The notes: generated by a model not told the origin, from the letters alone. Shown: positions 37,388-46,515, numbered from the stretch's first letter. The stretch is DNA of 64,000 nt from Lysobacter sp. K5869 (GCF_018847975.1 NZ_CP072597.1:1396001-1460000), one strand, 5' to 3'. Made by a program: numbers and translations.

Positions 37388-38299
37388 TCAGGCGTCGCGT
37401 TCGTATTCGAGAAACGCCTGCAAGGCCGGCGCGCGCGGCCGGTTCGCCAGTTCCAGCCGATACAGCGGCCGGCTCAGCGTCTCGTCCTCGCCGAGTTCGA
37501 CCGGCCGCACCCGCTGCATCAGGATCAGGTCGGCAACGACGGTGGCCGGCAGCAGAGCGATGCCGGCGCCGGCGGCGACGGCACGGGCGATGGCTTCGTT
37601 GCTGCCGATCTCGACCGTGCGCTCCGGCGCGATGCCGCGCGCGGCGAACAGCGACTGCGCGACCTGGCGCGTGCCCGAGCCCGGTTCGCGCAGCAGCCAG
37701 GTCTGCCGCGACAGGTCGGCGATCGACGGCCGCCGCCGCGCGCCGAGCGCGCTGTCGGCGGCGGCGATCAGGCGCAGCGGCTCGTCGCGCCAATGCGTGG
37801 CGGCGATGCGCGGATCGTCCACGCGGCCTTCGACGTAGCCGATGTCGACCGCGCAATCGACCACGGCGCGGCTGATTTCCTCGGTGTTGCCGACGATCAG
37901 CTCGGTCGCCAGTTGCGGGTGATCGCGCATGAACGGCCCGAGCTGCTGCGGCAGCCAGTAGGCCGCGACCGTGGTGCTGGCGCCGACCCGCAGCCGGCCG
38001 TGGCGCAGCTCGACCCGGTCGCGGATGTCCTCGATGGCGATGCGCTCCAGGGCGAAGATCGCGCGCGCGTGCTCGAACACGGCGCGGCCGTGATCGGTCA
38101 GGGCGATGCCGTGGACGCCGCCGCGCACCGCCTTGCCGTCGCTGCCGGTGCGCTCCAGCAGCGGCAGGTCGAGCTGGCTCTCCAGCTCGCGCACCGCCTT
38201 GGACACCGCCGACTGGCTCACGAACAACGCCTCGGCCGCGCGCGAGAAGCCTTGTTGCTCGACCACGGTCAGGAATACGCGCAGCAGGTGCAGGTTCAT
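37388..38299 (-). CDS. LysR-family transcriptional regulator
   Basis: A 303-residue LysR protein: helix-turn-helix at about 1-60 (QGFSRAAEALFVSQSAVSKA), then the substrate-binding domain. It is divergent from the YeiH-like gene with about 100 bp between, the same arrangement as yeiE/yeiH in enterobacteria, and probably controls that gene and itself in response to sulfite or sulfur status (inference). Confidence 0.92.
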   Translation of the reverse strand: MNLHLLRVFLTVVEQQGFSRAAEALFVSQSAVSKAVRELESQLDLPLLERTGSDGKAVRGGVHGIALTDHGRAVFEHARAIFALERIAIEDIRDRVELRHGRLRVGASTTVAAYWLPQQLGPFMRDHPQLATELIVGNTEEISRAVVDCAVDIGYVEGRVDDPRIAATHWRDEPLRLIAAADSALGARRRPSIADLSRQTWLLREPGSGTRQVAQSLFAARGIAPERTVEIGSNEAIARAVAAGAGIALLPATVVADLILMQRVRPVELGEDETLSRPLYRLELANRPRAPALQAFLEYERDA

Positions 38300-38303
38300 G
38301 GCT

Positions 38304-38318
38304 ATGAGCTCAACTCAT
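38304..38318. promoter_or_regulatory. Candidate LysR operator
   Basis: A perfect dyad ATGAG-CTCAA-CTCAT, 5 bp upstream of the lysR start codon within the lysR/yeiH intergenic region. It fits the T-N11-A dyads bound by LysR proteins. An AT-rich stretch TTGAATTATATGTATTGG follows at about 38325 and may carry promoter elements. Confidence 0.5.
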
Positions 38319-38398
38319 GGATCCTTGAATTATATGTATTGGACTCCGAAAGAGGGCGAGCCTACCGTGACGCCGTCTTTCCACTTCGAGTACGTGCC

Positions 38399-39460
38399 GT
38401 GTCCGCCCTGAATCCGACTTCGCCCGTCCCCGCCGCCGCCCCGAGCGCGCACCGGCAGCCGGGGTTCTGGCCCGGACTGGCGCTGGCAGCGGCGATCGCG
38501 GCCGCGGCCATGGGGCTGGCGGCGCTGCCGGCGCTGCAGGCGGCCGGACTCAGCGCGCTGACCCTGGCGATCGTGCTGGGCATCGTGGTGGGCAATACCG
38601 CGTTCCCGTCCATCGCCGGCAAGGTCGGCAGCGGCGTGGACTTCAGCAAGGCCATGCTGCTGCGCGCGGGCATCGTGCTGTACGGCTTCCGGGTGACCTT
38701 CCAGGAAATCGCCGGGGTCGGCGCGGCCGGGCTGGCGGTGGACATCGTCGTGGTCGCCGGCATCTTCTGCCTGGGCACCTGGCTGGGCACGCGCTGGCTC
38801 AAGCTGGACCGCGAAACCTCGATGCTGATCGGCGCCGGCAGCGCGATCTGCGGCGCCGCCGCGGTGATGGCGACCGAGCCGGTGGTGAAGGGGCAGGCGC
38901 ACAAGGTCTCGGTCGCGGTCGCCACCGTGGTGGTGTTCGGCACCCTGGGCATGTTCGTCTACCCGTGGGCGTATCCCTACCTGGGCTTGAGCGAGCACGC
39001 GTACGGCGTGTTCGCCGGTTCGACCATCCACGAAGTCGCGCAGGTCGTCGTCGCCGGCCGCGCGGTGAGCGAGCAGGCCGCCTCGGCCGCGGTGATCGAG
39101 AAGATGCTGCGGGTGATGCTGCTGGCGCCGTTCCTGCTGATCCTGTCCTCGCGCCTGGGCGCGGGCGGCGGCGCGGGCGCGGCCAAGTCGAAGATCGTGA
39201 TTCCGTGGTTCGCGCTGCTGTTCGTCGCGGTCAGCGGGATCAATTCGCTGCACCTGCTGCCGGCCGCGGCGAAGGCGGCGATCATCCAGATCGACACGGT
39301 GCTGCTGGCGATGGCGATGGCGGCGCTGGGACTGCGCACCCACATCGGCGCGATCAAGCAGGCCGGCGCCAAGCCGATGCTGCTGGCGGCGATCTTGTTC
39401 GCGACGCTGACGGTGGGCGGCTATGCGCTCAACGTCGGCGCGGCGAAGCTGTTCGGGTAA
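38399..39460 (+). CDS. YeiH/UPF0324-family membrane transporter, putative sulfate exporter
   Basis: A 353-residue inner-membrane protein with about ten helices. LTLAIVLGIVVGN, GIVLYGFRVTFQEI, MLIGAGSAICGAAAVMA and STIHEVAQVV are conserved in the YeiH family. No ATG lies upstream in frame; the best start is GTG at 38399 (VSALNPTS), with only a weak ribosome site. Members are proposed to export sulfate or related anions. Controlled probably by the divergent LysR gene. Confidence 0.88.
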   Translation: MSALNPTSPVPAAAPSAHRQPGFWPGLALAAAIAAAAMGLAALPALQAAGLSALTLAIVLGIVVGNTAFPSIAGKVGSGVDFSKAMLLRAGIVLYGFRVTFQEIAGVGAAGLAVDIVVVAGIFCLGTWLGTRWLKLDRETSMLIGAGSAICGAAAVMATEPVVKGQAHKVSVAVATVVVFGTLGMFVYPWAYPYLGLSEHAYGVFAGSTIHEVAQVVVAGRAVSEQAASAAVIEKMLRVMLLAPFLLILSSRLGAGGGAGAAKSKIVIPWFALLFVAVSGINSLHLLPAAAKAAIIQIDTVLLAMAMAALGLRTHIGAIKQAGAKPMLLAAILFATLTVGGYALNVGAAKLFG

Positions 39461-39467
39461 GTCCTGT

Positions 39468-39550
39468 GTAGGAGCTGCGTAAGCTGCGACCGCGAAACCG
39501 CGCCTACGACGCAAGCACGGTTTCGCGGTCGCAGCTTACGCAGCTCCTAC
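39468..39550. repeat. Perfect 33-bp inverted repeat of the REP-like family
   Basis: GTAGGAGCTGCGTAAGCTGC through GAAACCG (39468-39500) is matched base for base by its inverse at 39518-39550, with a 17-bp spacer. It is the most regular member of the family in the window. It lies just after the YeiH-like gene and next to the speE terminator. Confidence 0.9.
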
Positions 39551-39562
39551 CGTCGTACTACG

Positions 39563-39589
39563 AAAAAGCCCCGCGAGTGCGGGGCTTTT
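39563..39589 (-). terminator. Rho-independent terminator of speE
   Basis: Stem AAAAGCCCCGC/GCGGGGCTTTT with a 4-base loop. Read on the minus strand it ends in a run of five T, so it terminates speE transcription; it can also work for the plus strand. Confidence 0.85.
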
Positions 39590-39616
39590 GGTTTGCGGCG
39601 GATGTCGCGAACGCGC

Positions 39617-40468
39617 TTACTCGCCCAACGCCTGCGCCACGAACGCCGGGGTCGACAGCGCGCCGTGGTGGATGCCGGCGTTGTAGTACTTGGTCGCGAA
39701 GCTCTTGGCCTGCGCATCGTTCTGGCGGAACTCGAAGCCGCCGGCCTTGCGCGCCAGGGTGCAGCTCCACCAGCCGGTCGGGTAGCACGGCTGCGGGAAC
39801 GGCAGGGTCTTGAAGGTCGCAAAGCCGGCCTTGCCCATCTCGGTGCGCATTTCCTGGATCAGCTTGAGCAGCATCAGCGGCGATTCGGACTGCTGGACCA
39901 GGATGCCGTCCTCGCGCAGGGCGCGGAAGCAGCTGTCGTAGAAGGCCTTATTGAACAGGCCTTCGGCCGGGCCGACCGGGTCGGTGGAGTCGACGATGAT
40001 GAGGTCGACGCTGCCGGCCGCACGGTTGGCCATGTAGGCGATGCCGTCGTCGAACAGCAGCTGCGCGCGCTTATCGCCGTTGCTGTCGCACAGCTCCGGA
40101 AACCACTTCTCGGCCATGCGCGTGACTTGTTCGTCGATGTCGCACTGCACGGCTTCCTCGACGCCCGGGTGCTTGAGCACCTCGCGCAGGGTGCCGCAGT
40201 CGCCGCCGCCGATGATGACCACGTTCTTGGGCGCGGCGTGGGTGAACAGCGCCGGGTGCGACATCATCTCGTGGTAGAGGAAGTTGTCGCGCGTGGTCAG
40301 CATCACCGCGCCGTCGATCAGCATCAGGTTGCCCCAGTCGGTGGTCTCGAAGATTTCGATCTTCTGGAACGGCGACTGCACCTCGTCGAGCTTGCGGGTG
40401 ATGCGATAGCCGATGGACGAGCCGGTCGGCTCGAAGTTCTCGTAGTGCCACTGGGCTTCGTGGGTCAT
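39617..40468 (-). CDS. speE: Spermidine synthase
   Basis: A 283-residue aminopropyltransferase making spermidine from putrescine and decarboxylated SAM. It shows the family signature VVIIGGGDCGTLREVLKH, the catalytic Asp in IIVDSTDPVGPA and ESPLMLLKLI near the C terminus. It is divergent from speA, with about 300 bp between, so the window holds two steps of polyamine synthesis side by side. Confidence 0.96.
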   Translation of the reverse strand: MTHEAQWHYENFEPTGSSIGYRITRKLDEVQSPFQKIEIFETTDWGNLMLIDGAVMLTTRDNFLYHEMMSHPALFTHAAPKNVVIIGGGDCGTLREVLKHPGVEEAVQCDIDEQVTRMAEKWFPELCDSNGDKRAQLLFDDGIAYMANRAAGSVDLIIVDSTDPVGPAEGLFNKAFYDSCFRALREDGILVQQSESPLMLLKLIQEMRTEMGKAGFATFKTLPFPQPCYPTGWWSCTLARKAGGFEFRQNDAQAKSFATKYYNAGIHHGALSTPAFVAQALGE

Positions 40469-40764
40469 GCGCTTGCTCCTGATAAGACGACGCGGGTGCG
40501 GACGGTGGATCGGCCCGCCGGGCGGACGCGGGCGGGCCCGGGCGGCGGCGCCCGGCCGGGGCCGGGCTTGGGGCGCGGATTGTAGCGGACCGGTATGAAC
40601 GCTCGTCGCGAGGACCGCCGGCGGAAGGCGCCGGGCCGCGCCGCCCGGCCCGCGCCGCGGCGGTTTTTGCCGATCCGGCCGATAAGGGCGCCGCGCGAAC
40701 GGCCCCCCGGGCGGATGCGGCCTGTAGAATGCGCCTTCCCCACGTTTTCCACGGTAACGCGCCG

Positions 40765-42654
40765 ATGTCCGACTGGTCGCTCGATCAGGCCCGCAAGACC
40801 TATTCGATCCCGCATTGGTCCGAAGGCTATTTCGACATCGACGGCGCCGGCCGGATCGTGGTCAAGCCGCGCGGCGAGCGCGGCCCGACTGTGCCGCTGC
40901 CGGAAGTGGTCGACGCCGCGCGCGAAGCCGGCGCCAAGCTGCCGCTGCTGGTGCGCTTCCCCGACATCCTCGGCGACCGCCTGAACAAGCTGCAGAGCGC
41001 CTTCGCCCAGGCGATGAAGGATTGGGACTACGCCGGCGGCTACACCGCGGTCTACCCGATCAAGGTCAACCAGCATCAGGGCGTGGCCGGCACGCTGGCC
41101 TCGCACGCGGGCGAGGGCTTCGGCCTGGAAGCCGGCAGCAAGCCCGAGCTGATGGCGGTGCTGGCGTTGAGCCGGCCCGGCGGGCTGATCGTGTGCAACG
41201 GCTACAAGGACCGCGAGTACATCCGCCTGGCCCTGATCGGCCGCAAGCTCGGCATGGAGACCTACATCGTGGTCGAAAAGCCGTCCGAGCTGGCGCTGGT
41301 GTTCGAGGAAGCCAAGGCGCTGGGCGTGAAGCCGGGCCTGGGCGTGCGCATGCGGCTGGCGTCGCTGGGCGCGGGCAAGTGGCAGAACAGCGGCGGCGAC
41401 AAGGCCAAGTTCGGCCTCAGCCCGCGTCAGGTGCTGGACCTGTGGAAGCAGCTGCGCGACAACGGCCTGCAGGATTGCCTGGGCCTGCTGCACTTCCACA
41501 TGGGCTCGCAGATTTCCAACGTGCGCGACATCGCCAACGGCATGCGCGAGGCGACGCGCTACTTCGTCGAACTGTCCAAGCTCGGCGCCAACGTGCGCTA
41601 CATGGACGTCGGCGGCGGCCTCGGCATCGATTACGAAGGCACCCGGTCGCGCAGCTATTGCTCGATCAATTACGGCGTCAACCAATACGCGTCGAACATC
41701 GTCCAGCCGCTGGCCGAAGCCTGCCAGGAATACGGCCTGACCCCGCCGCGCGTGGTCACCGAGTGCGGCCGCGCGATGACCGCGCACCACGCGGTGCTGG
41801 TGGCGAACGTGTCGGAGATCGAGGAAGCGCCCGAAGGCCGGGTGCCGCCCGCGCACGAGGACGAGCCGGCGGTGATCCGCCACCTGCGCGAGATCCACGA
41901 CGAACTCGGCCAGCGCCCGGCCGTGGAGCTGTTCCACGAGGCCCAGCACCACCACGGCGAGGGCTTGTCGCTGTACGCGCTCGGCCAGATCGACCTGACC
42001 CACCGCGCGCGCATCGACGACCTGTTCTACGCCATCGCCCACGCCGTGCGCGCGCGCCTGGACGTGGGCGAGAAGAGCCACCGCGACTTGCTCGACGAGC
42101 TCAACGAGCGTCTGGTCGACAAGTATTTCGTCAATTTCAGCGTGTTCGAGTCGATGCCGGACGTGTGGGCGATCGATCAGGTGTTCCCGATCGCGCCGAT
42201 CGAGCGCTTGAACGAGCGCCCGCAGCGGCGCGGCGTGATCGCCGACCTGACCTGCGATTCGGACGGCAAGATCGACACCTACGTCGAGACCGAAGGCCTG
42301 GACAGCTCGCTGCCGCTGCACGCGCTGCAGCCGGGCGAGCGCTACCGCCTGGGCTTCTTCCTGGTCGGCGCGTACCAGGAAATCCTCGGCGACATCCACA
42401 ACCTGTTCGGCGACACCGACGCGGTGGAAGTGCGCGCCGACGGCGACGGCTACCGCTTCGCCCAGCAGCGCCGCGGCGACACGACCGACGTCATGCTCGA
42501 TTACGTGGGCTATCAGCTGTCCGAGTTGCGCGCGACCTACCGCGCCAAGGTGGCGGCCGCGGGCTTGCCGGCCGACGAGGCCGCGCGCCTGGAAGCGGCG
42601 CTGGAAACCGGCCTGACCGGCTACACCTATCTCGACGACACGCCGTTGGCTTGA
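40765..42654 (+). CDS. speA: Biosynthetic arginine decarboxylase
   Basis: A 629-residue PLP enzyme producing agmatine from arginine, the entry to putrescine and spermidine. PLP Lys in YTAVYPIKVNQHQ, glycine loop MDVGGGLGIDYEGT and the substrate-site region ADLTCDSDGKI are all present. ATG 40765 (MSDWSLDQARKTY) is the family's usual N terminus; an upstream in-frame ATG at 40729 is less natural. A TAGAAT -10-like box lies at 40724. Confidence 0.95.
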   Translation: MSDWSLDQARKTYSIPHWSEGYFDIDGAGRIVVKPRGERGPTVPLPEVVDAAREAGAKLPLLVRFPDILGDRLNKLQSAFAQAMKDWDYAGGYTAVYPIKVNQHQGVAGTLASHAGEGFGLEAGSKPELMAVLALSRPGGLIVCNGYKDREYIRLALIGRKLGMETYIVVEKPSELALVFEEAKALGVKPGLGVRMRLASLGAGKWQNSGGDKAKFGLSPRQVLDLWKQLRDNGLQDCLGLLHFHMGSQISNVRDIANGMREATRYFVELSKLGANVRYMDVGGGLGIDYEGTRSRSYCSINYGVNQYASNIVQPLAEACQEYGLTPPRVVTECGRAMTAHHAVLVANVSEIEEAPEGRVPPAHEDEPAVIRHLREIHDELGQRPAVELFHEAQHHHGEGLSLYALGQIDLTHRARIDDLFYAIAHAVRARLDVGEKSHRDLLDELNERLVDKYFVNFSVFESMPDVWAIDQVFPIAPIERLNERPQRRGVIADLTCDSDGKIDTYVETEGLDSSLPLHALQPGERYRLGFFLVGAYQEILGDIHNLFGDTDAVEVRADGDGYRFAQQRRGDTTDVMLDYVGYQLSELRATYRAKVAAAGLPADEAARLEAALETGLTGYTYLDDTPLA

Positions 42655-42663
42655 GGAGGCGCG

Positions 42664-42918
42664 ATGAACCGCTATTTGGTCATGGTCATGCGCCTGCCGC
42701 AGTTCGATACCGATCAGATCGGCCCGCACCGCGAGTTCCTCGACGGCCTGCGCGCGAGCGACCGGCTGGAACTGGCCGGCGGTTTCGCCGACAAGAGCGG
42801 CGGCGCCTACATCCTGCGCGCGGCCGACCTGGAGGAAGCGCGGGTGCTGGCGTTCGGCGATCCGCTGCATCTGACCGGTTCGTCGCGGGTGGACGTGTAC
42901 GAGTGGAAGACGGCCTGA
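42664..42918 (+). CDS. YciI-family protein
   Basis: An 84-residue ferredoxin-like YciI/DGPF-type protein with the family features PHREFLDGLRASDRLELAGG and AFGDPLHLTG. The substrate is unknown. Strong GGAGG before ATG 42664 and only 9 bp after speA, so it is probably co-transcribed with it. Confidence 0.88.
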   Translation: MNRYLVMVMRLPQFDTDQIGPHREFLDGLRASDRLELAGGFADKSGGAYILRAADLEEARVLAFGDPLHLTGSSRVDVYEWKTA

Positions 42919-43140
42919 GCGCCGTCTGAGCCGTCCGCGCCGCCCGGCGGACGGGCGCCGCGTTCAGCCGCGCGCGCCTTCGCGCCGGGTCGGCGACAGG
43001 ACACAATCGATCGCGCCGGCACCGTCCGGCGGCCCGTGGCGCCCGCGCGCCGGGCCGCGACGGCGGGCCCAGGCGCGCAACGCGGCGATGCCGCATCATG
43101 GTTTGGCAACAATCAGCGCCCGGACGGGCAGAAGGTCGAA

Positions 43141-44019
43141 ATGAAAGCAGGGGTGATCGGTCTGGGAGCGATGGGCGCGCCGATGGCGCGTTACGTGCAC
43201 GCCAAGAGCGGGCTGACCGCGGTCGGCAACCGGACTCAGGCCAAGGCCGACGCGCTGGCGTCGGAACTGGGCGTGCGCGCGGCGCGCTCGGCGGCGAACT
43301 TCGCCGATTGCGATGTGGTGATCCTGTGCGTCTCGCTCGATGCGGACGTGCTGGAGAACGTGGCCGCGCTGGCCGAGGTGCTCAAGCCCGGCGCGATCGT
43401 GGTCGACCATTCGACCGTCTCGGTGGAAACCGCGCGTCGCGCCGCGGCGCTGCTGGGGACGCACGACATCGGCTTCCTCGACGCGCCGGTGTCCGGCGGC
43501 GTGGAGGGCGCGCGCAACGGCAAGCTGTCGATCATGGTCGGCGGCGACGAAGCGCAGTTGGAACGGGTGCGCGAGATCATCGGCAGCTACGCCGCGCGCA
43601 TCACCCACATGGGCGCGACCGGCGCCGGCCAGGCCACCAAGGCGATCAACCAGGTGCTGGTGGCCGGCATCAACGAAGCGGTCTGCGAAGGCTTGGCCCT
43701 GGCCGAAAAGCTCGGCCTGGACCCGGACAAGCTGCTGCCGACGCTGATGGCCGGCGCGGCCAGCAACTGGTTCCTCGACAAGCGCGGCGCGACCATGCTG
43801 CGCGACGAATTCGCGCCCGGCTTCAAGTGCCAGCACATGCTCAAGGACCTGCGCATCGTCCAAGGCATCGCCCGCGACACCGGCGTGCGCACCGCGACCC
43901 TGGACCAGGCCGCGGCCGATTACGCCGAGCTGATTGAACGCGGCCACGGCGAATCCGACACCTCGGCGCTGATCGCGCTGAAGCGCGCGCGGCCGCAGGT
44001 GGAGAGCGACGCGGCCTGA
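43141..44019 (+). CDS. 3-hydroxyisobutyrate dehydrogenase-family NAD(P) oxidoreductase
   Basis: A 292-residue beta-hydroxyacid dehydrogenase: Rossmann GVIGLGAMGAPMARY, substrate-binding DAPVSGGVEGARNGKLSIMV, catalytic Lys in GATGAGQATKAINQVL. Substrate could be 3-hydroxyisobutyrate, tartronate semialdehyde or a similar acid; sequence alone does not decide. ATG 43141 follows AGAAGG. A terminator follows. Confidence 0.92.
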   Translation: MKAGVIGLGAMGAPMARYVHAKSGLTAVGNRTQAKADALASELGVRAARSAANFADCDVVILCVSLDADVLENVAALAEVLKPGAIVVDHSTVSVETARRAAALLGTHDIGFLDAPVSGGVEGARNGKLSIMVGGDEAQLERVREIIGSYAARITHMGATGAGQATKAINQVLVAGINEAVCEGLALAEKLGLDPDKLLPTLMAGAASNWFLDKRGATMLRDEFAPGFKCQHMLKDLRIVQGIARDTGVRTATLDQAAADYAELIERGHGESDTSALIALKRARPQVESDAA

Positions 44020-44075
44020 GCGCCGCCTCGCCGGCGGTAGGCGCGGCGCAAGCCGCGACCCACCCACGCCAGACA

Positions 44076-44110
44076 ACGACGACGGCGCCTTCGGGCGCCG
44101 TCGTCGTATT
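44076..44110 (+). terminator. Terminator after the beta-hydroxyacid dehydrogenase
   Basis: A perfect 14-bp stem ACGACGACGGCGCC/GGCGCCGTCGTCGT closed by a TTCG tetraloop, with ATT after it. The T-tract is weak but the hairpin is very stable. Confidence 0.7.
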
Positions 44111-44140
44111 CGCCGCCCCGACGCGTCTGCTGCGTGGCTT

Positions 44141-44545
44141 CCTGTAGGAGCGGCGTGAGCCGCGACCGCGCCAACCCGATTGCGGCGCAAGCTTCCCGCG
44201 TCGTTACCGCAGAGGAGACGCCGGCTTTGGAACGCCACATGCGTCGTCGTTTAGTCCGCCCCCTGTAGGAGCGGCGCAAGCCGCGACCGCGCTAATCCGA
44301 TTGCGGCGTAAGCCTCCCGCGCCGTTACCGCATAGAAAACGACGGCTTCGGAACGCCGCACGCGCCGTCGTTTCGCCCGCGCCCTGTAGGGGCGGCGCAA
44401 GCCGCGACCGCGCCACTCCGACTACGACGAAGACCGGTCGCCATCGGCGACTCGCGAGAAAAGCGGCTTGGGAAGTGGTTCGTTCCGAACAGCGGCAGCG
44501 GCAGCCGCGTAGCTCCGCCCATCGCGGCTTACGCCGCTCCTACAC
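44141..44545. repeat. 121-bp tandem repeat array of the REP-like family
   Basis: Units start CCTGTAGG at 44141, 44262 and 44383, exactly 121 bp apart. Each begins TGTAGGAGCGGCGYRAGCCG; the first two share most of their full length (ATTGCGGCG, CCGCG-CGTTACCGCA, CGGCTT-GGAACGCC). The third keeps mainly the head. An inverted element, CGCGGCTTACGCCGCTCCTA, closes the array at about 44524-44543. A diverged head also lies at 44037-44060. Confidence 0.85.
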
Positions 44546-44563
44546 CCAGCCGCTTAGGGCGCC

Positions 44564-44995
44564 TCAGCGCCGCATCAACCCGTCGCGCCCCAACGCCCCG
44601 GCGCGCTTGAGCCCGAACCGCTCGCCGAGCAACGCCCCGCCGAACGCCGCGATCAAGGTCAGCGCGATCGCCAAGGCGTTGAACTTCAAGGCCGCGCCGA
44701 TCGAGCGCATCGGCGGCGGGCTGTCGGGCAGGGCCATCGACACCACGGTGAACAAGGTCAGCGCCCACATCGCGGCCATCAGCGCGATCGCGATCCAGCG
44801 GAACCACGCGTTGCGGGCGAGGGCGCCGCCGAGGAACATCGAGACCAGGGCGGCGAGCACGTCGATCAGGGGCAGCGGTCCGATGCCGGTATCGAGCGCC
44901 TGACGCGCGTCCAGCCCGAACAGCTTGGTCAAAATCGCGAACAGCAACAGCATGCCCGCTCCACCCAGGCAGCCCAGAAGAATGCGCTTGTCCAT
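44564..44995 (-). CDS. Hypothetical membrane protein
   Basis: A 143-residue protein with four predicted membrane helices (LLGCLGGAGMLLLFAILTKL, LIDVLAALVSMFLGGAL, WIAIALMAAMWALTLFTVVS, NALAIALTLIAAFGGALLG). No family recognised. ATG 44995 is preferred, with GGGGATGGGA upstream; an in-frame ATG at 45016 is the alternative. No functional context from neighbours. Confidence 0.72.
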   Translation of the reverse strand: MDKRILLGCLGGAGMLLLFAILTKLFGLDARQALDTGIGPLPLIDVLAALVSMFLGGALARNAWFRWIAIALMAAMWALTLFTVVSMALPDSPPPMRSIGAALKFNALAIALTLIAAFGGALLGERFGLKRAGALGRDGLMRR

Positions 44996-45552
44996 CCCAT
45001 CCCCAACGACGTGCATCAGCCGGCGAAGTCTATGCGCGGCGTCGGTGAGGCAGGGTGACCGTCGTCGCGCTTGACCGGGCGCGCTGCCGGAAGGCGCCCG
45101 CGCGCCGACGCACGGTTGCGCGCGATCGGGATTCTCGGTTGCGTCTGCGCGCGGCGATTCCAGGCGCTGAGGGCGCGGTCGTTTGGGGGCGGGCTGGGAG
45201 TTCGGTGCCGTCGTCGATACGGTCGGCGCATGGAAACAGGTGCGGCTCCGGTGTCTTTACGCTCTAAGTCTCGGCGATCTCCACACGAAGGCGCCGCGCT
45301 CGACTGATTTCCGGCGTCGGCTGGATCGGACCGAGGCACGCAATATGCGGCGAAGCCGGGCGCGGCATTCGCGCTTGGCGCGCATTGCCGCGAGAGTCTT
45401 TATGCATCCGGCGCTTTCCGCTCCATGCCCGGCGATCTCGAACGAACCGCTTCGAGCCCGATGTCCCGCACGCGGCGCTTATTTGGCGCCAAAACGCACA
45501 ACGCCCGGCAATGCCGGGCGTTGTGGGATGTGCAACCGTCGCGAGGCCGGGC
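44996..45552. other. Intergenic region, no supported gene
   Basis: About 560 bp upstream of the membrane-protein gene and downstream of the SPOR gene. Open frames on both strands here are Arg-rich and without ribosome sites; I support none. The only clear element is the hairpin at 45497-45525. Confidence 0.6.
45491..45525 (-). terminator. Terminator of the argS-SPOR transcription unit
   Basis: CACAACGCCCGGCA at 45497-45510 is complementary to TGCCGGGCGTTGTG at 45512-45525, an almost uninterrupted palindrome, followed on the minus strand by CGTTTT (45491-45496). Confidence 0.75.
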
Positions 45553-46515
45553 TTACCGCACCTTGATCGCCATTCCCGGCAGACCGCCGTCGGCGAGCTT
45601 GCGCTTGGCTTCGGCCAGATCGCCGGCGGTGCCGTACGGCCCCATGCGCACGCGGTAGACCGTCTTGCCGCCGATTTCCGCCGATTCCACCCGCGCGCCG
45701 AGGCCGAGCATGGCGATCTTGGCCTTCATTTCCTCGGCCTGACCGGAGGCCTGGAACGCGCCGGCCTGCAGCAGGTAACGGGTGTTGTCGTTGGCGGCCG
45801 CCGCGGCGGCGCTGGCCGTGGTCGCGGCGGCGGCCGGCGCGCTGCCGGTGCCCTGGGTCGCGGCGACCGCCGGCGGCTTGGGCGTCGCGGTGGACGGCGG
45901 CGGCGTGGCGCTGGCGACCTGGGTCGGCGGCTTGGCCGGTGCCGGCGCGAGGGTGTCCACCGGCTTGGGCAGGCTGACCGTGGCCGGCGCGGCCGTCGGC
46001 GTAGTGCCGGCGGTGCGCGGCTGGGCCGCGTTCGGGTTGACGGCCGCGGCCGGATTCGCCGCGGCGTTCTGCGCGTTGCGGCGTTGCTGGGCGGCGCGGC
46101 GCTGTTCCTCGGCGGCCTCGGTCGCGGCCAGCTCGGCGTCGCTCATTTCCACTTCGCGGCCGGGCAGCAAGGTGTAGAAGTCGTACTCGGTGCCGTCCTT
46201 GGACGCGTCGCCCTTGCCCTGGCCGTTCTTGGGCTTGTCGCCCTTGGCCTGGGCGGTTTCGGCGCGCGCCGGCTTGGCGCTGCCTTCCGGCGCGACCGAA
46301 TCCTCGTCGGCGCTGACCGCGGCCGGCTGCGCGTCGGGGTTGGGCTGCGGCCGGAAGAAGCCGTCGCCCTTGCCGTCGGTCTTGAGGTACTTGGGAACGA
46401 CCAGGATCAACACGACCCCGAGCAGCAGCCCGAGCACGCCCCAGGCCCAGCCGGGCAAACCGTCGTTGCTCTGGTGGTTGCGCTTGGCCTGCGATTTGCC
46501 GCGTCGTGCCGCCAC
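45553..46515 (-). CDS. SPOR-domain cell-division protein (FtsN-like)
   Basis: A 320-residue bitopic protein: basic cytoplasmic start, one helix (WAWGVLGLLLGVVLILVVPK), a long low-complexity Ala/Pro periplasmic linker and a C-terminal SPOR domain (YLLQAGAFQASGQAEEMKAK to GMAIKVR) that binds denuded glycan at the septum. It directly abuts argS (46515/46516), an arrangement also known for FtsN-like genes near argS in other gammaproteobacteria. Confidence 0.88.
   Translation of the reverse strand: MAARRGKSQAKRNHQSNDGLPGWAWGVLGLLLGVVLILVVPKYLKTDGKGDGFFRPQPNPDAQPAAVSADEDSVAPEGSAKPARAETAQAKGDKPKNGQGKGDASKDGTEYDFYTLLPGREVEMSDAELAATEAAEEQRRAAQQRRNAQNAAANPAAAVNPNAAQPRTAGTTPTAAPATVSLPKPVDTLAPAPAKPPTQVASATPPPSTATPKPPAVAATQGTGSAPAAAATTASAAAAAANDNTRYLLQAGAFQASGQAEEMKAKIAMLGLGARVESAEIGGKTVYRVRMGPYGTAGDLAEAKRKLADGGLPGMAIKVR

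Larger units (their letters stand above)
44020..44563. other. Repeat-filled intergenic region without genes
   Basis: 544 bp between the dehydrogenase and a converging membrane-protein gene. It holds a terminator and a dense cluster of REP-like elements, described separately. No gene can be supported. Confidence 0.75.

Noticed and set aside
44141..44412. Regular repeats considered as a CRISPR array
   Set aside because: The repeated unit is 121 bp with related internal sequence, not short repeats with unique spacers, and no cas gene is near.
45016..45339. Short open frames in the 45.0-45.5 kb gap
   Set aside because: Arg/Pro-rich products, no ribosome sites, no motifs, and overlapping frames on both strands of equal quality.
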